NCBI GenBank assembly: GCA_036362985.1
Contig: JAYGXS010000002.1
Coordinates: 95,278,687-95,342,686 of the forward strand
Direction of reading: 5' to 3'
Source of the DNA: Ligula intestinalis
Lineage: Eukaryota; Platyhelminthes; Cestoda; Diphyllobothriidea; Diphyllobothriidae
DNA length: 64,000 nt
This document shows, in pieces, positions 39,001-48,639 of the stretch. The notes under the pieces are model-generated. The model did no database searches. It saw nothing but the letters and a program-made list of their open reading frames with translations, and had not been told where the DNA came from. The translations under genes and the position numbers were made by a program. Numbering within the stretch: position 1 is the stretch's first letter; every line of letters begins with the position of its first letter.

Positions 39001-42000
39001 AAAGTGCATGCAGAGACGGTGACTTGCGCGTAATTGAGTTTATATGGGTAGTAGGCATTCGCAGTGTCTGCAACCTTCTCCTTTATTCCATATGGGCTCG
39101 GTGTCAAGACAGAGTCAACAACACGGAAGACGGGAGAGAGCACGAAGGCTATCCGCACCTACGTGTGCTACCACCTACACACACAGAGAGACAGGATTTC
39201 ATACAACGAGAAGGGGGAGGAAGCACCAACGCCCTGTAAAACAACACGAGCTGATTCAGAATTTGAGACAGCAACGGCGGGTGTCGCTGCACCGAACGGC
39301 CCAATACTCCAGTGCACCCCTCATGGAGTGCGTTTCGTTGCCGTCATACTTGCTGTTTCAAAAATGGCAGTAATTGTGTAGACTGCTTTTGTGCAAATTC
39401 CCAATCCCCCGTGCAGTGCGTCTTGTTCTTAAAAAGTTCGGTATACGAATAGAAACGAATATGTGTGCCCCAGATTCTTGTCGTAAAGAAGAGAAAGCTG
39501 CGATCTCTGGAACGATAGTTTTATTCTGAGCTTTCGGCTCCACAGGAGAAGCCATCGTCAGAGTAAATGAGAAAACAGCAAGCGTTGGCTACGCATAAAT
39601 GGGGTTGGAAGGGGGAAAGTTGGCAATTATTGACACAAGATAAGATAGCGTGAGAATGGACGTGGCGTGGACAAGGACCAATCAATAATTGCCACCCCCA
39701 CCCCCCTTCCAACCCCATTTATGCGTAGCCAACGCTTGCTGTTTTCTCATTTACTCTGACGATGGCTTCTCCTGTGGAGCCGAAAGCTCAGAATAAAACT
39801 ATCGTTCCAGAGGTCGCGTCTTCCTCTTCTTTACAGTTCGGCATACTATTCAGGCCTTCAGTTACTCAGATTATCATGCGATGATTCTTATTATTTCTAC
39901 CGATCCCTTGTAGCGTTTCGGCGATTTCATAAATAGTTTTTTTTTTCAAAAATAACCTGGTAATTGAATCCACTTGTCGTCTATTCCGAGTTCCGATGCT
40001 TTAGACAGTTTTTGATGATTATCAAGAATACCACTTCGTGTGATCCTTAGTTGGACGCGTTCATCAGTACTCTGGTCAATCAGTTTTGTTTTTTGTAACC
40101 CCTGAAATCGGTTAGTGTCGTCTCCTTTCAGAGACATTGCCCTTGCTTAATTATGGTTCTTCTTCTTTGCTTTTATGAGGGATCTCCAGTAAACAGTCAT
40201 AAACAGAGAGTCCATAAAGCCTTAATCAGGTGGTCTAATTCTTTAAAGTCAGCCAGTACATCGGAAGCTGTTGTAACGGCAACAACCGTACTGTGGTGTC
40301 GCCGTCTTATTACGCCCTTTATAATACCCAAGGAGTTACAAATGGAAGTGAAAGTGTAAAAGTAGAAGCCACCCGGAGGAGTTTATTGTTTACAAAACCC
40401 GGAGTTGCTTTCTCGGGTGGCAGTCGTGCCGCTGGCGTTGTCCAGAGTTGAATGTCCCACCGCGTTGCGAAGCCCGGGCCTGAGGTGCACTGGCGATGTC
40501 CTTGTCAGTCCGTGTTGCGACTCACTGTCTGAGATGTGACAGTTGCGTATAAATGATTGTCAAGCGCGTTCGCTTGTGGCATGATTGGGCGCGTTGTAAT
40601 AATGTCGCCTACCATGTGGCGCACCTAAGTGGTCCTTGAGGAACTGCGACTAGTTGGGCACGCGCGTGGGCTCGCGTGCGTGTGTGTCGCTAGCCAGCCG
40701 CTACAACCACACAACTCTTCAGTCGTCTCAACCTTACTTTGCCAGTCGAGTTTGTAAAGCATGGGAAACTGAAGGGAGTCGGCTGCAGCGCACCTCTCCT
40801 GTTCTACAGAAGTCACCACTGCGCTCTTCCCCGGAACGGTGGTTGTGGTCATAGCCTCTGACGGACGATCGAACTGTCCTGTTTTAACGGTGACAAACTG
40901 TGATGTCGCTGTCTGATTACGCCCCGTTTGACCCCCCAACGATGAAAACAGCAACAAGGGCATAAAAGTGCAAAGCCATCCGAATGAGGATTTTATTGTG
41001 TACTACAGAACCCGAATGAGTTGCTGTCTCGGGTAGCAGTAGCCGCCGCGGGGCGAAGCCCGGGCTGATGTGGACTGCATCCAGTCACGCCTGAGGGTGT
41101 CTTTCTCAGCAAGTCTGATGCAAGTCCCTGTGTGACATGTGACATTTGCTTATAGGGGATTGTGAAGCGAATTCAAGTGTTGCATGATTGGTGCGTTGGA
41201 ATAAGGTCACCTGCTGGGTGGCCGCAGGCTGACGCGCTCATTTGTGCTCGCGTGCATATGCGCACGTGTGTGTGTGTGAGTGAATATCCGGTCCAGTGGT
41301 TTAAGGTCATCGGATGGGGACAGTCACAGCAAGCACACAAGACCTTGAGGCCGCTCCCATTGAACAATAAACCATTGTTGGCGGTCACCAACGGAGGCAT
41401 ATGACCTTAAGGCCGTTTGCATTGACAAGGGGAACGTTGTAGACGGTCGACCACAGGCACGATGCGTCAAGACAACCTGCAAGGTTATTCTGACTTTCGA
41501 TTAGGCTAGGCTCCTAACAATATCTTTCCCTTTTTGTGCCTTTCAGTATCTGCAGGGATCACAGCTTCTCAGCCTCCAATCTTATACTGGCTCTGCCAAA
41601 TTCCATCGGCAATGGACGCCACGCAGTAGAATTTCGCAGATTCAACTTTCCCACGCTGACTCCCATGACGACGACTGCATGCAACGATGCGTCGACTGCG
41701 GGGCGACGCGCTTGCATTGGCCAGGCAGACCAAGTATCCCGATGGCTGGAAGAGGTCCTCGCCGAGCGGGTGCCCCTCCTAACTTCTCCCGCCCAACTCC
41801 TGCCCAAGCCTGGCGGCGCTCTGTCGTCGTCGGCAAAGCGGACCCTTTGGCCGGACTTTATGTGGCAGAAACCGCAACCGTTGCATTTAGTTTGGGTGCC
41901 GGGCGTGCGCTTGCTCAACCGCACCTATCCAGTCAACGCTGGCCAACGCACCATTGCATTTCGTCCACCGCTAGCCTTCTCCGCCCTGGCTGTCCCGCAC

Positions 42001-44058
42001 ATGGAGAGGTCGCGGCTCTGGCGACTGGACAGTCACGATGTGCGCTTCTCAGGCAGCAAGTCGCCTTCTTCGCATGAAGCCTGGCCGGTCTCCAGCTCAG
42101 TCGCAATACCTGTTTTGGAGCAGTTGGGTTGCGTCGCGCACACCAACCTCCTTAACGGCGACGCCGCCTTCGTTCTGATAACTCCCGAGGGCCGGTGCCA
42201 ACTGCTCATCCCATCAGACAGGATGCAACTGGTCTATGCCCAAATGAGTGCCCTACTCCACTGGAATTTCCCCTCTACCAATGACGTTTTTATTGCTGGC
42301 CTGCTGATTTTAAACGTCATCCTCATTCTTCGCTCACTGCTCGGTCTGATTATCTTCATACTGCACTGCAAACAAGCACAGGCCCTCAGCCAACGAGTGG
42401 GCGCACTCCTGCCTTGTCGTCTGCTGCTGACTAAGAAACCGAAAGCGCGTAAGATGGTCAGCGCTGCGATGCGGACTCGGGTTTGCCTGATTTTGAACGT
42501 TGTCAAAACCACGTTTGCGGGCTGGAGCAATTACGTGCCGTCTGCAGCACAAAGCACGCTTCTGACCTCGTCACAGGCGATGCAACCCACGGCCGACACC
42601 CTCAGCTGCCGCCTCAGCTCGCTGGCATCCCTTGGGGTGAACGCTTCCATCCGCCTTGTCTTTCAACTCTTCATGGCTAATTTGCTCTTCCTGTTGGCTG
42701 CCCTGCCTGTAATTAACATCATGGGCCGCGCCCTACCCCTTGTAAGCATTCTCCTCATGCTCCTCCGTGGCTTTGTGTCATCATTCCGCGTCTACAGCCT
42801 GTGCGTTGACCTCTCCCTCTACTGTCTTTCGCGTATGGTACTGTGCACGATTTTCGCGTCACTGGCAATCAATGTGGTTTGCACCTTCGTGTTTCACAAA
42901 CTTCTCGGTGTGCTCCTCAAATATCGGTCAGCAGCAGCAGTCAGTTTCACCGAGTCATCACAACAGCAGCGCGCTGCTCGTGCCCCTTGCCTAGCGAAAC
43001 TCTTCAGGATGAACTACCTCTCCGCCGCCCTGAATTCCCCGGCCTCTCTGGCTCGCTATCTGGTCCTCTCTGACACCGAATTCACCAACGAACCGCCCAG
43101 CTCGCCCGGCTCTTCTGACACTGACCTCTCCTCGGGCATAGCAGGTGGACTCTGCATGTCCTCACTGGCAAATGTGAGAGTCTCGGAGACTGCCAGGCTC
43201 TACAAGAAGGCCATGGAGTTGGAGCGGGCGGTAGCCGGGTCCTCAGGTCGCATTTTGGACGCTGCAGACACGGAACAGATTCTGCATCTTCTACGCGCCC
43301 AGAACACCACCACCACCACCACACAACAGCAGCAGCAGAGAAGCAATGACCAGTCGAACACACCCGTGCCATCTGAGCCCCCACCAGCTAAGATTTACAC
43401 CTGGAAGTTTTCCGGTGTGGAGACTGCTGAACCGCCACCTGCTCGACGCGAAAGAACCAGCGGCTTTCCACGAGAGGGTGAGGTTGAAGATCTGCGTTTC
43501 CCCTGCTTCCAGCCGCCGAAACCTCTCTGGGATGATGCTGAACGCTGCTATGACGCAGGGTCGGAGACCGATGGAGCTGCGGTTGCTGAGACGGCTAACA
43601 GACAGGTGGTCAGACGTCGATATAGGCCCCAGCCCGGCAGTCGACAACGCCAAATGTCGCCCTACTCTTCGTCCTCGTCTGAGGACGAAAGTCGCCTCCC
43701 TGTACCGGAGCCGGACGCCGATGTGTCACCGGACCCTCCGCAACACAGAATGGTCGGATGGCCAAGTTGGGTCGTGCCCTGCGACTGCTGTGTAGTCTGT
43801 TGGCGTGAGTTTGAGCTGGATACCGACCTGGCGGCACTAGCTTGCGGCCACGCCTTTCACGCACCCTGTGTGAAGCAGTGGCTTGACACGGGTCGCCTCA
43901 TTTGTCCAGTCTGTCGTTGGCCAGCCAACGTTTCGCACCAACAGCGGGAACGCCAGCTCATTGGGCAGTTGGTTAAGTCACTCAGGATCTGCGCACGCGC
44001 GCTGCCTAGGCATGCCTCGACCGCCTCTGTGTCCTCGAATTTGTCAGTATCACTCTGA
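35608..44058 (+). CDS. RNF103: RNF103/KF1-type membrane RING-H2 E3 ubiquitin ligase, 3 coding exons
   Basis: Coding exons are 35608-36013, 38404-38875 and 41547-44058. Phases agree (1 then 2), giving 1129 residues. The family ligases sit in the ER membrane and pass ubiquitin to substrates for ER-associated degradation. The RING-H2 at residues about 1041-1082 has all eight ligands (CxxC, CxHxxHxxC, CPVC), and WLDTGRLICPVCRWP closely resembles the RNF103 ending. Hydrophobic helices lie near 536-565, 662-700 and 704-752. TPEGRCQLLIPS before NDVFIAGLLILN parallels RNF103, as does RQDLEALAARSGDI across the first splice. Human RNF103 is about 685 residues. This protein is much longer, with a Ser/Pro/Gln-rich insert before the RING. 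The ATG at 35608 is preferred because a TTGATTTTAG acceptor precedes it; an ATG at 35512 is in frame but lies in repeat sequence. Confidence 0.88.
36590..38205 (+). mobile_element. Penelope-like element (RT plus GIY-YIG), 5'-truncated and frameshifted
   Basis: The plus strand gives LKGSPTYSLAK (about 36615), VSFDVVSLFTSIPPDLA, KGTPMGSPISSLIAELVLQE, the YVDDTF catalytic box near 37060, and QLPFLDVLVTRRPNGELST. Then comes a frameshifted region, and GVIYQVLCCDC with TGRRLSSRIKSHKRAVRIGD (about 37640-37740), the GIY-YIG nuclease. This domain order is unique to Penelope-like retroelements. Stops (TGA near 36831) and shifts (near 37280 and 37680) make it inactive. The 3' part (38010-38205) is a terminal repeat also found inverted at 39.5-39.8 kb. 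It lies in the first intron of the RING ligase gene, same strand. Confidence 0.9.
38115..38160 (+). ncRNA. Hammerhead-like core in Penelope 3' terminal repeat (mutated)
   Basis: CTGACGA is followed after 19 nt by TAAAGCTCAG where the sister copies at 39.5-39.8 kb have GAAAGCTCAG. The first base of the GAAA box is changed, so this copy is probably inactive. Confidence 0.4.
38404..38875 (+). CDS. RNF103: RNF103-like coding exon b
   Basis: This 472-bp exon lies between TATCTTCCCTCGCAG and GTAAGT. It completes the split Gly codon (SG-DISRQEALSAL, compare SGDLxxxELYSAL) and encodes TVIFDSVSLFVERIEDNKQS-IWILSV, the counterpart of the RNF103 segment that ends in DGIWLVQV, plus VRRFAAFEIRFGIL. It leaves phase 2. 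Confidence 0.83.
39485..39833. repeat. Large inverted repeat of Penelope terminal-repeat sequence (~150-bp arms, ~47-nt loop)
   Basis: The arms at about 39485-39633 and 39681-39833 mirror each other nearly perfectly: AACGATAGTTTTATTCTGAG against CTCAGAATAAAACTATCGTT. Each arm matches the Penelope 3' region at 38040-38200. Each contains CTGACGA, 19 nt, GAAA, with GGCTTC/GGAGCC able to pair as stem II. It lies in the second intron of the RING ligase gene. Confidence 0.85.
40260..41260 (-). repeat. Two diverged direct repeats (~300-390 bp), LTR-like on the minus strand
   Basis: The unit at about 40260-40650 recurs at about 40870-41260 with shared blocks (GAGTTGCT, TCTCGGGT, GCGAAGCCCGGGC, TTGYRGCATGATTGG). 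Read on the minus strand each has a TATA-like TTATACGC or CTATAAGC and, about 160 nt on, AATAAA. They could be a pair of degenerate LTRs with little between, or tandem copies. They lie in the second intron of the RING ligase gene. Confidence 0.5.
41547..44058 (+). CDS. RNF103: RNF103-like terminal coding exon c with membrane helices and RING-H2
   Basis: This 2512-bp exon after TTGTGCCTTTCAG carries about three quarters of the protein: the luminal segment, the membrane helices, a low-complexity cytosolic region (a Thr run then a Gln run at about 43308-43341, and SPYSSSSSEDESR), the RING-H2 (nt about 43786-43911) and TGA at 44056-44058. GC content is well above that of the introns. Confidence 0.93.
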
Positions 44059-44339
44059 CCAATTCAGCGCTCACTTTCGCCCTCTTATCTCCTGCCTGCC
44101 TGCCCGCATGCATTCTATTCATTCAACCAGAGATCCCCAATTTCCTTCCGTGTATCTTTCTGCTTTCCAAAGTCCAGCTATTATTTGTCGCTTTATTATG
44201 GAATTTACTCGGCACATAGGCTCTCCTCCCTCTTATTACCTCATATTAGGTCGCAGCTCTGCCCCTCTCCCAATTAAAAATCTTATCGGAACTATTTGCC
44301 GCTGTATTCTTCTGGCTCAATATTTGTCTACTGGCGTTT

Positions 44340-44368
44340 TGATGATGATGATGATGATGATGATAATA
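44340..44368 (+). repeat. ATG/GAT trinucleotide microsatellite in probable 3' UTR
   Basis: Eight or so tandem GAT units begin 280 bp after the RING ligase stop codon. No canonical AATAAA precedes it; AATTAAAAAT near 44271 is the nearest variant. Confidence 0.8.
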
Positions 44369-44471
44369 TAAGTCGATCTAAATTTAAACTCTTTCCTTCC
44401 TGTTGCTCTGTATGCATTTTCAGTTGTCCAGTTGTTCACACATGGGGTCAAAGTGCGTTCTGTAGATTACA

Positions 44472-46015
44472 GTAATAGTAGTAAAAATTCGATTCTCAGG
44501 TGGCAAGTTAGAAGAAGAAAGGGCGTTCACTGGGCGATGTTTATTTTGTATCTGCCGTTTCGGATAGTTGTCTCGTCTACCTTATACTTGTTACGGCTTT
44601 GATCATGCCTGATCTAGCCGGCCTCAACGATGTCACGAACGGTACCTCTCCATGCGTGGCGATTGGCAGCAGCGGGTCTGGAAAGTTCACCCAGTCTCTT
44701 CTCTAGCGACGGAGACCGAAGATAGAACGTCCAAGAACTGTTTCCATGTCTTGATAGATGGTGTCCAGCCAATTCTTCAATTACCCTCCTCTTCTACGTT
44801 TCCAGGTGGGCTGCGCCGCCGGGTCGAGGGCAGCATAGGTAAGCTCGTGGGGCGGACGACGGAGAACGTGTCCAAACCACCTCAGTCGCCTTTCTTGAAT
44901 GGCTTGAAATATCCTCGTTATACGATCGCAGCGGATGCGGACTGTCTCATTTGAGATGAAGTCGCTATACTTAACTCGCAGGATCGTCCTCAGACACTGG
45001 TGGTCAAAAACCTCAAGTCTTCGCTCATTTTCAGCGCGCACAGCCCAGCATTCACATCCACAGAGCAGGACAGACTGGATGGATGCACGGTATACACGAA
45101 TCTTCGTGGCGATGGAGACGTCACGTCGGATCCATGGTCGCTTTCGAAGGATTGAGAAAACGCAGGGGGCAGCATCGATATGGGAGACAATGTCGTTCTT
45201 GCTCTGACCATTCGGTAGCAGCCTCACCCCGAGGCATTTCAAGCTGTCTACTTCTTCAAGTTGATGGCCATTAATCCCCAGGAGTGCCTTCTCTTGGTCA
45301 GGCATGCAGCTCGAGAATAACTTCGTCTTTCTGGGATTTATGGACATGCCAACCGACATAGCGATCTCACTTAACCGCGACACTACCGACTGTAGACCAC
45401 CAAAGCTTAAGGCTAACAGCGCAATATCATCGGCGTAGTCAAGATCAGTTAGCCGGCGTCCGGGTGCACTCTCAACACCTTACTGAGAATCCAGTCAATG
45501 ACGTAGTTAAACAGAATGGGCGAAAGGACGCAGCCCTGTCGGACATCAGACCGGATAATAAACGACTGACAGAGATTGTTGTGAACCAGGACTCGTGCGA
45601 TAGTAGGCCTTAATCATGGCAATGCGTTTGGTCGGAAGTCCATCCAGTTCCGTTATTCGCCACAGGGACTCACGATGGATGGAATCGAAAGCGGTGGCGA
45701 AGTTGACGAAGCAAACGGCCGTCGGTTGCTGGTAGCTATGGCGGAATTCTAGAGTGCGCCTTAGTGTGAATATTTGATCCGTATATCCACGCCCAGCGCG
45801 GAATCCGGCCTGGTTGGGTCGTGTCCTGGAGTCACTTACAGACTGGAAGTGCCTGAGAAGAACAGTAGCGAAGGTCTTTGCAGCAACATCGATAAGACTT
45901 ATGCCGCGGTAGTTCTCGCATCTCGTCTATCCATCTTCCGAGGGCAAATTCCCTGGTTTCTGGCTCTCGCTGTATGCCGCTCTTTTTTCCGCGTGCGTAG
46001 TCTACCAATATAGTT
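44472..46015. repeat. Dispersed repeat X, copy 2, split by an RTE-like insertion
   Basis: 44472-44579 and 45930-46015 correspond to the two halves of the uninterrupted copy at 33536-33735. The junction falls at GATAGTTG / TCTCGTCTA / TCCATC, which is continuous in copy 1 (as TCTTGTATA). Confidence 0.8.
44580..45920 (-). mobile_element. RTE-like LINE, 5'-truncated insertion with 9-bp target-site duplication
   Basis: On the minus strand it begins at TGCGAGAACTACCGCGGCAT (the RT region, equivalent to 30597 of the long copy). It covers the YADD region and the ISNETVRIRCDRITR and [14 protein letters not shown] segments, and ends at GCCGTAACAAGTATAAGG. TCTCGTCTA flanks both sides (44571-44579 and 45921-45929). 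Frameshifts and stops are few: an intact stretch at 44781-45383 (minus) runs 200 codons. It looks the youngest of the RTE-like copies here. Confidence 0.9.
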
Positions 46016-47440
46016 TGAACTGCGTCTGTAGGTTGTTTGATTATGACAAGGGGGAGGATGTGTACGAGATCTGGCTACTTCCTTTTTAGTCCTTAAAATA
46101 TTTGGATGAAAATAAGTCGAATTTAATTTTTGCTTCAAAGGAAACTACAAAGTCAGTGTGCTTAGGAAGGCGACTGAATTTGAGTAGGGGAGTGCGCTGG
46201 TTGATTATTTGGAAACACAAACCTAATGAAATGTCTTTTTTCGAGCTTCTATACTAAATAAACTGACCAGTATTTTTATCCAACCCGCGTACCTGGTTTT
46301 GTCTGCTCACATACAGACTTACAATACCGGTATCCTGTTCGTAGTTGTACTTATTATGTGGTGGCTACCTGCTTTTAGGTTCACAAATTGGAATGTAGCG
46401 AAGTAACTGCTTGATTTGGTTCGGTTCAAGAGGCAGGTTCAGTCAGGAGGTTTTTTGTCGATTTGATGTGCTTAAGAAGCACCAGGTAGCTCCCCTCGTT
46501 TTCGATCCGTTTTGTTCTGCATCATTTTGCGGGCCAGTTTTCTTGTTAAGCTAAAGGGTTTTTCATCTGCACCTGAATCTTTGGTTGGTTCTAGATCTGC
46601 CCTTATTGAAGTTTAATTTTCAAGGAGTGCCGTTTTGAAGAATTTGGTTGTTTACTGTATGTTAAAAGGGTGCTAACCCTAGGGATATACGTATACTCCT
46701 AGTAGGTAATGAGCTATGGTTAGCAGACGACATCAAATGAACCATAAGTGGCTCTTGCAGTGTTTATTTTCTCCTCGCGGATCGTTCCCTTTTTTCGCAC
46801 CCTGACCGTTTTTCCTAAAAGTCAACTTTTCAGGCCTCTGTCTATTTCAGTGGTTTATACAAACAAGTATCTTTTGTCTAGTATAAGGACCTTCTTACTG
46901 ACTCGTCTTATCTTTTCTCCTTCAGGTTTAGTGTGTGTCTGGCCAACCCCGGCTAACGCCTTGTGACCATCTTTCTAATTAAGGGACTGTGTCCGGTCAT
47001 AGTCAAATCAAACACTCAGATGTCCATCCTTGTTCTCCCATTTTACTTTCTTGAATCAAGGAAAAAATATAACAGATTTCATGAGGACACGCTGAACGTC
47101 AGCATCCATTTCCTTATAACCAGGTCGCGAATCTCAGTAGGAAAGTTAATTTTCTGGGCTTCCTATGTACTGAGTAGGCCTCTCATCTGGAGCACTGTTG
47201 AGGTGTGTGTTTGTAGTTAGCAGTTTGGTTTTTTATCTACAGGTCTATTTACGTTGTATGTGATAGAATTCGAATCCCTTGCGACATTTTGTGAGCACCA
47301 AGAGGCCTCTTCATGGGTATATGAAACGTGATGACAAGTTGTGCTTGTAAGCCGATATAAACAGATAATGAAACTGTCAAGTCGTACTAAATCTGCCCTG
47401 AGTGTAGCGTATACCATACGAGTTTTGATTTGGCAATGAC
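46016..47440. other. No gene seen: intergenic
   Basis: AT-rich sequence with no recognisable element, exon or RNA gene. Small open frames near 46748-47220 are hydrophobic but show no domain or splice support. Confidence 0.45.
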
Positions 47441-47449
47441 AGGAAAGAC

Positions 47450-47960
47450 GTCCTCCCGGTAGGATAGCTCAGTCCCCGTTATGATCTGAGGAGTAGGCAG
47501 CAGGAAGGCAAAGAGGCGGTTCTGGTGGCAGGGACTTTATTCAGGGGATAACGGATTCCTTTAGCCTGTCCACTACAGCGTATTTATAAGGCTCTGATCC
47601 CTATGAAACAATCCTGGCCTATAGCGTGCAACAGGGTATCTGGCCTGTATGCTGATTCGTAGTTTCCCGCGTTGCGGCCCCGGGAGACGTTTCTAGAATA
47701 TCTGCACTGCACGTCTGTGCTGCAATCGTCGCGTGTGCTCCAGGCGATGGCGTGCGTAGCCTGTCTGCGTTTGACAGATCGACTTACGATCTGGCCTTAC
47801 TTGTGCGCAGTGTAATTGCACCCGCAACTGCATCCCCATTACTCATGAGGACAAGTTGGCGTGACAGTTTGACCGTCGATTCACACGATGCCCTTCGTAT
47901 GCCCCACAACAGGGTGGTGCAAGGACGGTGGATTGGTTTTCAGTTATAGTAGACTTGCAC
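47450..47960 (-). repeat. LTR-like module (TATA box, poly(A) signal) on the minus strand
   Basis: On the minus strand CTTATAAATACGC (47590-47578) precedes AATAAA (47541-47536) by about 40 nt, the spacing of an LTR U3-R. The block CACTACAGCGTATTTATAAG resembles TACTACAGCGTACTTATGAC at 48.4 kb. No internal coding region is attached. Confidence 0.45.
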
Positions 47961-48339
47961 TGCATCTACCGCACTGTCTATCTTTCTCCAACCATCTGAG
48001 CCCGGTGTCAAGACAGAGCCAAGGTGGGACGCAGGTGGCTGGGATGGCCGAAGCCGGTCTTACGTGCATCGCCGCACTCATGACGACAAACTGACGTAGC
48101 ACGCATGCACACAACACGTAACCGGAATAGGCGTTGTGGTATTTAGAAACACCACGGTGGCGGTAGTCAGTGTCCGCTCAGTCGTTTGCAGCATGTCTGC
48201 GATGATCGTTTGTAGCTGAACTAACGCCACTTAATTCTGCATGTCTTGGCCTGATTCCATCCCCATCGATCCACCGCGGAGAAGCCTGTGTAGTAAATGT
48301 TGCCCAAACTCCGCGATGTCACCGCCTAATTACCCTTTG

Positions 48340-48620
48340 TGTGAGTCCCCAAAGAAGAACAAAGCAAAAAGTAGAAGTCCCTTTTAGCATACTTACTACA
48401 GCGTACTTATGACAAGCAAAGCGTACAAGATTGGACCAATCAGATTGGGGTCTCAAGTGAGGAACGACTGCATTGGCTTTGTGCCTCATCCAGCTAGCGT
48501 GTTAGAGTCGTAAAGCTCGCCGGATCAGTGCGCGCTATCACGGGCACTTTGTGTGAGCGGACCGGTCGTATAGCGTGGGAATGACTCGTCAGGGCCGCCT
48601 GCGTCGGTTAGGCTGGCCCC
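48340..48620 (-). repeat. LTR-like module, minus strand, with inverted relative at 52.1 kb
   Basis: 48378-48495 aligns to the reverse complement of 52141-52247: GCGTACAAGATTGGACCAAT, CTCAAGTGAG, TTGGCTTT. A CCAAT box is conserved in both. Confidence 0.5.
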
Positions 48621-48639
48621 TAACAGCCTGGATGCGCCC

